Positions 1-10,794 of a DNA stretch of 64,000 nt are shown here, one piece after another. A program made the position numbers and the translations under genes. Position 1 is the stretch's first letter; the number at the start of each line of letters is the position of its first letter. The notes under the pieces were generated by a model, which saw nothing but the letters and a program-made list of their open reading frames with translations, did not search any database and was not told the origin of the DNA. This stretch comes from Antilocapra americana. Taxonomy: Eukaryota; Chordata; Mammalia; Artiodactyla; Antilocapridae. The stretch covers positions 3,549,868 to 3,613,867 of the forward strand of contig ML664161.1 of assembly GCA_007570785.1 (NCBI GenBank). Direction: 5' to 3'.

Positions 1-75
1 AAACTGGATGGTTAATATTATTTATGATAATGCCATCCATTTTGATATCACTCTATAGGCTAAAATTAATCTCAT

Positions 76-290
76 TTATGTATGCTCAGTCATGTCCGAC
101 TCTCTACAGCCCCAGGGACTGTAGCTTGCCAGGCTTCTCTCCCCATGGAATTTTCTGAGCAAGAATATTGGAGTGGGTTGCCGTGCTCTACTCCACGGGA
201 TCTTCCCAACCCAGGGATCAAACCCACATCTCTTTGCATCTTTTGCATTTGCAGTCAGATTCTTCACCACTTGCACCACCTGGGAAGTCC
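76..290 (-). mobile_element. Bov-tA SINE, antisense
   Basis: Antisense copy of the ruminant tRNA-Glu-derived SINE. Read on the + strand it begins with the BovB-derived 3' part (GCTCAGTCATGTCCGACTC) and ends with the tRNA-derived head (CACCACCTGGGAAGTCC). It is moderately diverged. The short open frames across it on both strands are products of the SINE, not genes. Confidence 0.93.
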
Positions 291-2569
291 AAATGTTAAA
301 GTAATCTCACATATTACTATATTCAATATGGGGTGTGGGAAACATGAAAAAAGCAATATAGGTATTCTACCAGTATTCTGAAGTACAGAAAAATTTTATA
401 TTAGAAAATATAATATAAAATATAATATTGTATTAGAAATATGAAAATACTTACTCAGACTCATAAAGCAGTTACTGAAGAAAACTAAATGAAACATTGA
501 GCCTCCTGACCCTATTCATCATCTTATGGTAAGTTCTAAGTAACAAAGACAAAAGATATCACATTTTAATCTGCATTTATAAATACCAATATTTAATTTG
601 ATATTTATTTCTAAAGCACTTAATAGATCGATACTGTATATGTGTTTGCTTACTTAAAATTAGAAAGCCATACTAATAATAATTGAATATTTATATGTTG
701 CCAGCACAGATGAATCATGATAAGGAAAGAAGAGCTACCCATTCCTTAATGAAACCTCACAGAAAACATAGAAATTAATGTAATAATTACTAAAGTCATA
801 ATTCCTCTTTACCTATAATTAATTTAAAAAACTATAGTAATTTACATATTTAATTTACACCCCTTCATCCACAATGCAACAGAACACATTCAGCTAAAAT
901 GTCTTGAATTAAATGCTATAAACTACTTGAAATGTCAAAAGTAAGAGTCCAGTTCTTATCATCTCTTTTGGACACAGTCTGCTAGCAAGATTTTTGGAAA
1001 TATACTTCAAAAGCTCTGAAATCAAAGTTTTACTGGGAAGTAAAGATGGCTTATGACAGAGAAAGAAGAAGATGAAGGATTTACAGCTCAGCTCCCCCAC
1101 ATAACCTCACAAAAGAAAATCAAGGAGATTTTTCTGTCAAAGAGAATATATGGGGTTCAATCATGATAAAGCTTTCAAAAGTATCTCTAGACACACCTAG
1201 ATCAAAATGACACATGGCTGAGCATCCACCACTGTAGAGTCTCCAAATTTTTTACACATGGATATATAGAAAAATGAAAATTCTCAGCAACTTGGAAAAT
1301 GAAAGACTGGCAAATAAATAGAATCTGAGAGGGAATCTCTTATTAATGATAAAATATGGCTCCAAAGCTGAGAAACCTAACTGAAATTGAACCTACAGCA
1401 CATGTCATAATTGCTTCATGAGAAGACATCATGGAAAAAGCTAGAAAGTCATTTCATTCTTATGTCTATTACCTAACATCCACTGACCCAAAAACTTGGA
1501 GCACAGAATGCACAGAAAAGATGGCAGGCATTACTTCCTCACCTAGGGAATTGTCTTATAAGATGAACCCTGCTTTCAACCTCTGAAATTCCATATTTTC
1601 CATATCATAGTATATTTTTAAAGTAGGATAAGTAGTTGTAAATATCACAAGTCAAAAGCTGAAACTGGGAACTGACTGGTGGTAACACTGTACATTTAGA
1701 GATGTCGACTCATGAAACAGCCTAGAATGAAGACTTTGTGTACCACAGAAGCTTTAGGAATTTGAAAACCAGGCAAACAGAATAAAAACAAGACACCCAT
1801 GAAAAATTTTAAAAAATGGAAAAAGTGCTAAAATCAAGAAACGTGCTAGAAGTCTGGTATTTCTTGAGTTCACTTCCAGCTAGAGAACTGAAAAAATTTA
1901 AAAGCCTTTTTAGGAGGTTGAGTGGTGAACAGATACTTCCTACTCTACATTATTGGATAAACACTGTAGTATTTTTTTAATAGGTGAAAAGAATATGTGG
2001 ATTCAATGTATAACATCTAAGATAATCAGGAGAAAGCTGGTTAATATTAAAAGGCAAGAAATATTAAATAGTCAATAGAAGAAATAAAAGAAAATGTCAT
2101 GGAAATGACAAATCTATTCAAATTTATACTAAAAAATAAAGAACAGAATTAATCTAATCCAATTAACAACAGAAGCAACAAACAAAAAATGCAATAAAGT
2201 ACTAGAACAACTCATCAGTTGTTAAGCATATTTGAAGAAAAGTTCTTAGAATGGAAAAGAAAGGACAAAGAAATCAACATTATGAATGAGAGACTATTAT
2301 TACAGATAGTTGGGAACAAAAATCCAACATGTGCATAGTGAAATAACAAATCATATGACAGAACTTAAATTACTTGTGCACAGGAGAGATCCATACAGTC
2401 AGGCAAAAACAATAATAACAGCAAATATGCAGGCAATTTCTAATATTAATATCTAAAATTATAAATATTAGTAAGTTTATTGGCTACTAAAGCGCAGTAA
2501 TCAACTATATAAAATGCTCAAAGTTTTAAACAAAAATTAGTACCCTTAAACAACATCACTCTTGCAACT
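291..2569. other. AT-rich DNA, nothing recognised
   Basis: About 2.3 kb of AT-rich sequence with A-runs and no long open frame, RNA-gene signature or recognisable repeat. Some stretches, such as 2080-2300, have the A-rich texture of decayed L1 but I could not align them to a definite L1 part. Confidence 0.5.
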
Positions 2570-2830
2570 TGTAAGAATATAAGTACATCCTTCAGGTGTA
2601 ATGCACAGCATAGTGATTATAGCTAACCATATCATATCATAAAGTTCAAATTTTCTAAGAGGGTAGAATTTTATTGTTCTCACAATCAAAACAGCTATAA
2701 TTATTTGTTAGAGCTGTTAGCTAACACTATAGTGTAAGCATATTGCTATATACATGTATCATCAAAATATTTCACACCTTAAACTTATACAATGTTTCAT
2801 GTGCATTATATCTGAATAAAAAAATAATAA
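2570..2830 (+). mobile_element. Old L1 3' UTR end, sense
   Basis: Matches the 3' terminal region of an old mammalian L1: 'cagcatagtgattatagcta' near 2607, then the block with ACACCTTAAACTTATACAATG near 2774, then ATTATATCTGAATAAA as the tail signal, followed by an A-rich end. It is diverged and 5'-truncated. Confidence 0.72.
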
Positions 2831-3229
2831 AACAAAATTAATAGACATGCAATGAAACAGAAAACTGTGCTCCACCTTCAGAGGAAAAACTAATAAATAA
2901 AATATTAATTTCAAGAAGGCTCATATTTTGAATTTAGCATTAAAAGACTTCAAAGAGGCTAATATAAACATGCTACAACAACACAAGAATGAAGCAAAAA
3001 TAAATAAATAGTAAACTTACTGGAAAAGGAGTTTAAAAAGTAATTGCAACATGCATTACTGTATATGCAGAAAATAACAAAAAAAAATCACAAAATTCTA
3101 CTGAAATTTACTAAGTGGATTTAGTAAATCTGTAGTCTAGGAAATCAGTTTATAGCAACCAGCAGTAAGTAGTGCAACATAAAATACATTTAATGGTTTT
3201 TAACCATTCATCATATCATTAAAAGAAAA
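2831..3229. other. A-rich DNA between two L1 pieces
   Basis: A-rich sequence between an L1 3' end and an L1 ORF2 fragment. It may be eroded L1, but no stretch is convincing. No open frame of note. Confidence 0.4.
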
Positions 3230-3944
3230 TAGAATATTTTTAGCAAAGATCTGCAAGTCCTATACAGTAAAATCTACAAAATATACTGAATAGTTAAAGC
3301 AGGCTTGGGCAAAGGGCAAACCATTCTGCTTTCATGATTTGTAAGGCTCAGATTTGTTAAAGAGATAATTCTCCCCAAAGTGATTTATAGATTTAATGTT
3401 ATCCCAAACAAAATCTCATCAGGCTTTTCATAGAAACTCACTAGCTTATTCTCAATTAATATACATAAAAACTGATATTAAAAAGTCATATAAATTTTAA
3501 AATAAAAAATAATAAAGTTAAAGACTTGCATTATATTATTGTTATACTATAATCAGGACAGTATAGTATTGCTACAAGCATAGACAATAAATGTGTAAGT
3601 TATTGGAACGGAAAGAGTCTTCGCATGGGCTCAGACAGCAACCCACACATATACAGATTCAATTTAATTTCATCAAATGCCAAAGTAATTCAGTCTGAAA
3701 AGTATGGTCTTCTCAACAAAAGACAAACATGACACAAATAAAAAGTAAGAGCTAAAATCAGAAACTTCTAAAAGAAAACTTGGGGGAAATGCATGTGACC
3801 TTTGGCTAGCAAATATTTCTTTGATAAGACACAAAATACACAAATCTTAGAAAAAAATGATGAACTAAACTTTGTAAAAATTAAGTTTTGGCCATCTGAA
3901 GACACTATTCAGAAAATGAAGAGAGGGACAGACTAAGAACAGAT
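3230..3944 (+). mobile_element. L1 ORF2 C-terminal remnant, sense
   Basis: Degenerate L1 ORF2 sequence from just downstream of the reverse transcriptase core into the C-terminal part. Landmarks are the 'gcaagtcctatacagtaaaa' stretch near 3250, the 'ccccaaagtgatttatagat' stretch near 3373 (L1: CCCCAAATTGATCTACAGATTC), the 'ctataatcaggacagtatag' stretch near 3547, and CACTATTCAGAAAATGAAGA near 3902. Many frameshifts and gaps; not coding. The match stops where GC content jumps at about 3945. Confidence 0.8.
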
Positions 3945-5906
3945 TCTCTTTCTTCTGACATGGCCAGGTTCTCTGTTCCGAAGCGTGCCCGGCGCTGTAC
4001 ACACATTTTCCCAGGAAATACGCGGAGGTGAAACTGCCTACGTGAGACGCATGTGCTCAGCGCACCAGGCGAGCAGGGCGGTGGCAGGCTTCTTGTCATT
4101 TCCTAGGGGGATTCTGGGATCACAATTTTCCCGTAAATGCTGTTCCTCACTTGCACCCCTCCCATTTTTGGTTCCCAGCATGGGGAGGCAGGGTTCCTCT
4201 GTAGCCGCCTGATGGGGAAATGGTGCGGATCGGCACCCCGCCAGCTTGGAGACTCGCTGACTCCAAGCCGCATGGCTGGCCTCACCTGGACACCCAGTGC
4301 CAGTCGGCCCAGTGGCTCCTGTTCCTGCTCAGCAGCTTGGCCGGGCTCAGCTGCTCCAGCTGCTCCAAGCACTCCAGTTCTTCATGACATTTGGACGTGC
4401 AGGTTCAACTGCGTGAGCATCATCTTCGAGAGCTGCCTGAGAAGGGGCAGTGTGAGGTGTGTCCGGGACATCAGGGCTTTCTTATTACTGGTTGGGGTCT
4501 GTGTCCTGGGACCACCGGACATCCTCAACCGTAGTTTACCTGCAGGGAAGTAGTGGCGATGGTTTCTGCGGTTCTGCCGTAACCCTGTCCAACCCCCCTC
4601 CTACCACCTCATGGAGCGCCGCACTAAAGGGTTACCAGGCCAGAGGAGGCAGGCTCAGAGGAGCACCCACATCCTTTCCACCCTCATTCTGTGGCCGCCC
4701 TGCCACATGACCTGATGCAGAGGCACCCCAAGGGGCAGATGCTGCAGACCCCTGGGTGGTTAAGGGAGGTGGTGGGACCACATGGGTCCCAGGAAGACCA
4801 GATATAGGGTGCCATTTCTTCCTGTTGCTTGGCAACCACCTATGTGCCAATCCAAGCTAAGCTTCCTCCTGGACAAAGTCACTTTTGTAAGCTTTCTCCC
4901 ATGGTAACTACAGGATTGGTTCCTATCCTGTTGCCAGAAGGGCCTGAGGGCCAGGAATAGCACCCGGACACCCCCTTCTCCAATGGGGCTGGCTTTGCAT
5001 TGAGCAGGTCCTGTCAGCTGGCCTGGGGAACATCAACCCTCTATGAACCATGCTTCACTGAATTCTTCCTTTACCACAATCTGTTTGTCTGATTCTCAAA
5101 ATCTACAGCCATCACTTCTCATGTTTTATGCTGAGCCTAGGCAGCAGCAGTAGGTCATGATGTACAGGAAATGGTACATTGTGGGAGATGGTACAGGAAA
5201 GCATGATCTAGCTAGGAACTTAAGGACCTACAGGCTTTTGCTAGTTAGACCTAAGAGCTGTTCTGGGGAGCTGTCCTGCGGGAGATACAGCTGTCTGCTA
5301 TCCTGTGCTGTCTAGCCTTGCCACACCAGTGTCAGCAGCACTGGCCTCTCTTCTGATATCAGTGCTGCGGAAGCATGTCCTGACCATCCTCCATTCCTGA
5401 AAGTGGAGTCAATGTCTGGGACCCCAGTTAAATCTGTCTCCAACATTCCTTGCATGCACTTCCCTTGCCCTGTCCCCCTAGCACACGCTTCATTATAAAT
5501 ATTACTTCCTTTCTAGAAATTCTAAAGAAGCAAGACCCACTTATTTACCAGGGATCCATTTTGGCTTGGAAGGCAAGCCTGAACTCCTCCAGGGAGGCAC
5601 AATGTGGTCACCCTGGCTAGGAACTAAACCAGGCCCAGAGACTCTGGCCCTGCTGGGAAGGAGCTCAGTAAGTAGAAGGCATCTGTTATTCAGCACCTAA
5701 AGCATGCAGCTGCCTTGGGTGCTGGGAGGCAGAGTCAGGGCTCTACCCTTTCCACTTATAGCACTGTCCATTTACCAGGCTGACCCGCACTTCTCGTGCA
5801 GAGAATATGTGTGGAGCCCTGCTCAGTATCAGGTGCAGGGATTCTTACCCACCCCTCCCCAGCCTCTCCTCCAGGTGCACCCATCTACCAACTCAGCCAC
5901 CCCTCT
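3945..5906. other. GC-rich stretch of unknown origin
   Basis: Nearly 2 kb much richer in GC and CpG than its AT-rich flanks, with no match to any repeat I recognise. On the + strand, frames open from 4137 to 4553 and again after a stop (a conceptual stretch including WFLRFCRNPVQPPSYHLM near 4560-4610). The coding-like texture is spread over several frames with stops between. I see no convincing splice-site series, poly-A tail or TSD. It could be a decayed retrocopy, an old LTR or internal retrovirus piece, or unique DNA that keeps a CpG-rich segment. I do not assign a gene. Confidence 0.35.
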
Positions 5907-5978
5907 GTGAACCTGGCAAGTCATTCAATCTCTCAACGCCTCTAAGCCCCAGTTTTTTCGTCTGTAAAATGGATAAAT
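5907..5978 (+). mobile_element. MIR core, sense
   Basis: TGTGAACCTGGCAAGTCATT followed by CCAGTTTTTTCGTCTGTAAA matches the conserved MIR block (TGTGACCTTGGGCAAGTTACT ... CTCAGTTTCCTCATCTGTAAAATGG). A weaker 3' part with CCAGTGCTCAAC may extend to about 6110. An ancient tRNA-derived SINE shared by all mammals. Confidence 0.75.
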
Positions 5979-6129
5979 ATAGGGGAGCCATGGAGGTCAC
6001 CCCCTGGCCCTCATGCCTATAGTCTCAATAATCACTACTTATTTCAGGAGCTACAGAATGTGGAGGACAAGCCACTAAAACATACCCAGCCAGTGCTCAA
6101 CGCACGACACATACCATGAGGTCTTTAGC

Positions 6130-6868
6130 TTGACTTGTTAAAACACATCATTATAACACCTAAGAAAATATCCAAGAACTGTACACATACATAAAGAAAA
6201 GTGAGAGAAGGAAACCAAAACAAAATACTACTAAAAAGTCAAAATGAAAGCAGTGATGGAGAAAATGTGGGACAAGAATGTATAAAACATACAGAAAACA
6301 AATAGCAAAATGGTGTAAGTACTTTCTTATTAGTAATTATTGAGCTGGTCAAAAAGTTTGAGTTTCAGAAAAAAACCCAAACTTTTTGGCCCACCCAATA
6401 CTTTAAAGTAGATGAATTAGTTTTCCCAATTAAAAAGCAGAGATTGACAGAAAGATAAAGACATGATGCAACAACATACTGTCTATAAAAGATTCATTTT
6501 GGACTAATAAAGTTGGGGTGAAAAGGTGGAAAAATGGCCCATGGAAATTCATAATCTAAGGAGAGTTGGGGTGGCTATACTAATATCAGACAAATTACAC
6601 TGTAAATGAGGAACAAGAGCACTATATATTGATGAGTCCATTCATCAAGAAGATGTAACAGTTATCAACATATATGCACCCAAAATGCAAAATATACAAA
6701 GCAAGTATTTATGTAATTAATGGGAGAAATAGAGAATAGTTCTATAATGAGTTGGAGACTTCAATATTCCACTTTCAATAATGAGTAGAGCATCTAGACA
6801 AAAGATCAATAAGCAGATAGATGACTTGAACCACACTGTGACTAGATCAACAAAACATAAGAACACTA
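6130..6868 (+). mobile_element. L1 ORF2 endonuclease-region remnant, sense
   Basis: Decayed L1 ORF2 from the start of ORF2 through the endonuclease. Landmarks are ATTAAAAAGCAGAGATTGAC near 6430, the CAACATATATGCACCCAAAA block near 6667 (endonuclease region of L1), and CAGATAGATGACTTGAACCA near 6813. Frame broken throughout. It is interrupted by a mariner-type MITE at 6340-6398, and the L1 reads through cleanly once that is removed. It cannot be the same insertion as 3230-3944, since the 5' part of ORF2 lies downstream of the 3' part. Confidence 0.78.
6340..6398 (+). mobile_element. Mariner-type MITE (59 bp)
   Basis: A short, almost fully palindromic element: the left arm TTGAGCTGGTCAAAAAGTTT and right arm AAACTTTTTGGCCCACCCAA are imperfect inverted repeats. 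It is flanked by TA on both sides (6338-6339 and 6399-6400), the target duplication used by Tc1/mariner transposases. Removing it and one TA restores the L1 ORF2 text, so it landed in an existing L1. It carries no transposase. The type is known in ruminant genomes. Confidence 0.85.
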
Positions 6869-7024
6869 CTTATTTATTTACTGAAGTATGGTTGATGTAC
6901 AATATTGTGTTTCAGGTATACAGAAAAATGATTAGTGATACATATAAATTTTCAGATTCTTTTCCTTTCTTGGTTATCACAATCTATATGTTGAAGATAG
7001 TTCCTTCTGCTATACAGTAGGACC

Positions 7025-7234
7025 ATGCATGCCTACTGAGTTGCTTCAGTTGTGTCTGACTCTGTGAAACCCCTATGGACTGTAGCCCACCAGGCTCCTC
7101 TGTCCATGGGATTCTCCAGGCAAGAATACTGGAGTGGCTTGCCATGCTCTCCTTCAGGGAATCGAATCCTGGTCTCTTATGTCTCCTGCATTGACAGGTG
7201 GGTTCTTTACCACTAGTGCCACCTGGGAAGCCCC
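7025..7234 (-). mobile_element. Bov-tA SINE in L1, antisense
   Basis: Antisense Bov-tA: the 3' part (TGCTTCAGTTGTGTCTGACTC) comes first and the head (GTGCCACCTGGGAAGCCCC) last. It splits the L1 phrase that continues from CTATACAGTAGGACC to GGAACTTG, so the SINE is younger than the L1. Confidence 0.93.
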
Positions 7235-7402
7235 AGGAACTTGTTTATCTATTCTGTAAATCGTAGTTTGCATCTGCTAACACCAAACTCCTAATTTGCA
7301 TCTCATTTTGTCTTTTTGTAGCCATACGTTTTTTTCCTAGGTCTATGATTATATTTCCATTTTGAAAATAAGTTTATTTGTATTATTTTTTAGATTCCAC
7401 AT

Positions 7403-7582
7403 AAAAGTGATATTATATTTGTCTTTGACTTACTTCACTCAGTATGACAACTTCTATGTCCATTCATTCTGCTGCAAATGGCAATATTTCATTATTCTTA
7501 TGGCTGAATAATATTCCATTCCATATGTTTCCATATCACTTCTTCTTTATCCATCCATCTGTCAGTGGACACTTAGGTGGCC
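7403..7582. repeat. Exact 180-bp direct duplication, copy 1
   Basis: This segment of antisense L1 recurs base for base at 8566-8745, in the same orientation, offset by 1,163 bp. I compared the two copies by eye over their full length and found no mismatch, from AAAAGTGATATTATATTTG to GACACTTAGGTGGCC. Both copies encode the same 46-residue open stretch, which has no meaning of its own. Confidence 0.93.
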
Positions 7583-7634
7583 TCTATGTCTTGTCTGTTG
7601 TAAATAGTGCTGCTGTGAAAATTGGGTGTTGGTA

Positions 7635-7891
7635 TCCCTCACAGCTCAGTTGGTAAAGAATCTGCCTTCAATGCAGGAGACACCAGTTCAATTCCTGGGT
7701 TGAGAAGATTATGGCTCAGCTGATAAAGAATTCACCCGCAGTGCAGGAGGCCTGGGTTCAATCCCTGGGTTGGGAAGATCACTTGGAGAAGGGAAACTAC
7801 TCACTCTAGTGTTCTGGCCTGGAGAATTCCATGGACTGTACAATCCATGGGGTCACAAAGAGTCACATATGACTGAGTGATTTTCACTTTC
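7635..7891 (+). mobile_element. Bov-tA-type SINE with doubled head, sense
   Basis: Two tRNA-derived heads in tandem (CAGTTGGTAAAGAATCTGCC near 7648 and CAGCTGATAAAGAATTCACC near 7718) precede one body ending in TGACTGAGTGATTTTCACTTT. This may be a SINE inserted at the head of another, or an internal duplication. Antisense L1 text resumes immediately after. Confidence 0.9.
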
Positions 7892-7994
7892 ACATCTTTG
7901 ATTTAGAGTTTTCATCGTTTCTGAGTATATGCCCAAGTAGTAGTATTACTGGATCATATGATAGCTCTATTTATAGGTTTTTAAAGAACCTCCA

Positions 7995-8261
7995 TTCCCT
8001 GATGGATCAGTGGTAAAGAATCCACCTACAATGCAGGAAACCTCCTGCAATGAAGGAGATATGGGTTCGATCCCTGGGTTGGGAAAATCCCCTGGAGATG
8101 GAAATGGCAACCCACTCCAGTATTTTTGCCTGGAAAATTCCATGGACCGAGGACCCTGGTGGACTATTGTCCATGGAGTAGAACTATTCCAACACAACTT
8201 AGTGACTCCATGGAGTAGAACTATTCCAACACAACTTAGTGACGAAACCACACCACCACCT
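7995..8261 (+). mobile_element. Bov-tA SINE with 37-bp tandem repeat, sense
   Basis: Head TTCCCTGATGGATCAGTGGT, then the body with 'ccactccagtatttttgcct'. Near its 3' end a 37-bp unit beginning CCATGGAGTAGAACTATTCC occurs twice (8171-8207 and 8208-8243). A second small duplication lies in the head (TGCAGGAAACCTCCTGCAATG). It is inserted in the L1 phrase CCTCCAT...ACTATTCTCCATAGTGG. Confidence 0.9.
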
Positions 8262-8565
8262 TACTATTCTCCATAGTGGCTGTACCACTGACAGTATAGG
8301 AGGATACTTTTTCCACATCCTCTCCAGCATTTATTATTTGCAGAATCTTGATGATAATGCTTTTGACTGGTGAGAGGTGATACCTTATTGTTTTGATCCT
8401 CATTTCTCCAGAATTTTACTCATAGGTATTTACCCAAAGAAATGACAATTATACCCGAACTAAGACTTATACACGAACTAAGACTTTAATGCAAATATTG
8501 ATAGCAACTCTTTCATTCTCATTTCTTTTCTCTCTTTCCCTTCACATCCACTTTCTGCTTTCAGA

Positions 8566-8745
8566 AAAAGTGATATTATATTTGTCTTTGACTTACTTCA
8601 CTCAGTATGACAACTTCTATGTCCATTCATTCTGCTGCAAATGGCAATATTTCATTATTCTTATGGCTGAATAATATTCCATTCCATATGTTTCCATATC
8701 ACTTCTTCTTTATCCATCCATCTGTCAGTGGACACTTAGGTGGCC
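8566..8745. repeat. Exact 180-bp direct duplication, copy 2
   Basis: Identical to 7403-7582. Here the L1-derived segment is out of order: the L1 has already run into ORF2 by 8480, and this block returns to sequence nearer the L1 3' end. Both flanks differ from those of copy 1, so the duplicated unit is exactly this block. Confidence 0.93.
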
Positions 8746-9291
8746 AGCTACCAGAAATTTTTAGTTTCTCAGCCCATATTTCATCTGACAGAAAGTTCTG
8801 TGGTTCTGCTAGGTGCTGGGTTGCGGGTTTGGGTTCAAATCTGGGCAAGCTTGGTGGGGGAATTAACCATCTAGAGATAAGCGTCTTAATTTTAGCCTTG
8901 AATCTTTCCTAAATCTCCATCATGAGTTTCAATTTTAAAGAAACTTCATGCTTTTAACTCCTGGTCTCGTGTGCATAGGGATTTGTGTGTGTGTGCATGT
9001 GCACTTAGGTGGCATAAAGGGGAGCAATCTTGCATTACAAATCTGTATTTTGTATATCAGATTTGCACTTTATAAATCACTAAAAATTAATATGCTTTCT
9101 TTTTACCCTCCAAAACATGTCTCCTGTCCTTTTTGTAGGTACGAATTTATATACACTGTTAATATTTTATTATTATCATAGTGAGTTTTCAGGAAGGAAC
9201 ACAATGAGTGAATTTAATCTTCCATTTTTACCATGTAGCATTTTGTTAATATTCTACCTTTTTCTTCAAGGCCATGCATTTATGTCTAGGT
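8746..9291. other. Unassigned DNA
   Basis: Nothing recognised with confidence. GGTTCAAATCTGGGCAAGC near 8832 resembles a MIR, but no flanking MIR blocks support it. A short TG-rich stretch lies near 8984. Confidence 0.4.
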
Positions 9292-9303
9292 ACTGCATTG
9301 GTT

Positions 9304-9517
9304 GTGCTTCCCTGGTGCCTCAGTGGTAAAGAACTCACCTGTCAATGTAAAAGACGTAGGTTCAATCCCTGGGTCAGGAAGATCCCCTTGGAGAAAGAAA
9401 TGGCAATCCATTCCAGTATTCTTGCCTGGAAAATCTCACGCACAGAAGAGCCTAGAAGGCTACAGTCCATGGGGTTGCAAAAGAATCAGACATGACAGCA
9501 ACTAAACAACAACAAAA
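9304..9517 (+). mobile_element. Bov-tA SINE with perfect TSD, sense
   Basis: Complete sense Bov-tA: head 'ttccctggtgcctcagtggt', body with TTCCAGTATTCTTGCCTGG, tail ATGACAGCAACTAAACAACA. It is flanked by a perfect 12-bp duplication, ACTGCATTGGTT, at 9292-9303 and 9518-9529, which fixes both edges. Confidence 0.96.
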
Positions 9518-9559
9518 ACTGCATTGGTTACATCCAAGTTTAAACATGTAGAGCTTTTC

Positions 9560-10480
9560 TTATTTTTCTCTCATAAATACTTATTTTAATATGGTTTATT
9601 TGATCCACGAAGTATTTAGAAGTGCATTGATGCAACATTTTATAAAATATGGATATTTTGTTGTACGTTTTAGTTACTGATACTTAATATTTAACTTGAC
9701 AGATTACCAGGTCTATGATATCCAATCTTTGTTATTTATGACTTCCATTTTGTAACTATTGTGTGTGCATTTGAGAAAAAAATATGACTATTGTCTAATT
9801 ATTGAATACAGAAATCTGTGTATATCGCCTGATCATGTGTTTCTCAAATTACCTATATCCTTAAACTGTACACTTCATTCAATATTTTCTGAAACAAATC
9901 TGTTAGATTTTCCACTTTGATGATTTGAATATCTAATTATTTTTGCAGTATTTCAAATTTTGTTGTACATATGTAGAGAGTGTACTGTGAAGTAAGTATA
10001 GGTACAATATTTTTGCATGTTGTTTATGTTATTTATTTTGCCAACATGTAAGAGCACTATTCCTAATAATTATTTTGATATAGAGTCTATATTGTCATTT
10101 ATGTCTTTTGCTTTTGTTTCTTCATTTTCACCTTTTTTAGTAGAGACTTTTCCTGTACCTTCATGTTACATGTTTTTTGTAGAGGTATTGCTCATAAAAA
10201 ACATATCTGGATTTTTTCCATCCAACTTGAAAAACTATAAATATAACTGTTGATTTTACAATTTTCACATATTTGTATTTTAATTATTTTGTTAATTTTA
10301 TTTTTCTATTTATTTTTGTTTCACCTTTTACCCTGCCCTTTAATTAATTCTTTACCCTTTTCACCCATCATTTTTCTGTTTAACATCCCTATATTTTAAT
10401 TCTGTTATATGTATCTTCGGTATAAAGCACCTATGTCTCTCAGTGGTTACTATAACTTGTCAACAGATCTGTTCCCTAAA
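9560..10480 (-). mobile_element. Decayed L1 ORF2 endonuclease region, antisense
   Basis: Read on the + strand this follows, in order, the reverse complement of the L1 ORF2 endonuclease region: TTGATCCACGAAGTATTTAG near 9600, the 'ctgaaacaaatctgttagat' stretch near 9889, GTCTATATTGTCATTTATGTC near 10085, TTTTTTGTAGAGGTATTGCTC near 10171, and the 'gtctctcagtggttactata' stretch near 10434. Heavily diverged; identification rests on the order of several weak matches. Confidence 0.55.
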
Positions 10481-10794
10481 GATTCTGATTTTCTGTAACC
10501 ACTCAGTAACCACTCAGAGACTTAGACTTCTTTTACCAAAGACACTGCCTTGAAAAACCAAAGGGAAGGCAATGTTCTCCAAAGTCAAATTCCTAAATAA
10601 GTAAGGAAGCCTTTTTAAACGGTTTGGTTCTATTTTAAGCAGCTTCTTACTGTTACATAGTAAAACTCCTTTGCTCTTCCTCCTTTCAGGATACACAAGA
10701 TTTAGGACACAACAATATTGGTATCCTAACAAAAGCAAAAAAAAAAGATTTTTATTTTCAAGAGGTAGATTTAAATCCTGTCTTAACTAATTAA
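10481..10794. other. Unassigned DNA
   Basis: No repeat or gene recognised. A 10-bp direct repeat (AACCACTCAG) occurs twice in tandem near 10497-10517. Confidence 0.4.

Larger units (their letters stand above)
6870..8480 (-). mobile_element. Antisense L1 3' region, interrupted by three SINEs
   Basis: Read on the + strand this runs from the L1 3' UTR towards ORF2: the 'tactgaagtatggttgatgt' stretch near 6879, 'gttccttctgctatacagta' near 6999, GATTCCACATAAAAGTGATA near 7393, TTCTTATGGCTGAATAATAT near 7495, GAGTATATGCCCAAGTAGTA near 7923, and 'ctccatagtggctgtaccac' near 8269. Three SINEs (about 7025, 7635 and 7995) interrupt it, and the L1 text resumes after each. It contains the first copy of an exact 180-bp duplication (7403-7582). 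Confidence 0.85.

Noticed and set aside
67..309. TAATCTCA at 67-74 and 302-309 as a TSD of the first SINE
   Set aside because: The right copy lies about 12 bases beyond the SINE end with unrelated bases between, and the match is short and AT-rich.
4137..4710. Overlapping open frames of 83-138 codons on the + strand as a gene
   Set aside because: They lie in a GC-rich block where stops are rare by composition, lie in different frames, and have no recognisable domain, splice pattern or poly-A signal. I kept the block as unassigned instead.
7444..8912. Two open frames sharing an identical 46-residue start as a duplicated small gene
   Set aside because: The shared part is reversed L1 3' region carried by the 180-bp duplication. 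No gene is implied.
9305..9350. tRNA-Glu gene
   Set aside because: The tRNA-like heads belong to Bov-tA SINEs. They lack an intact cloverleaf and sit on SINE bodies.
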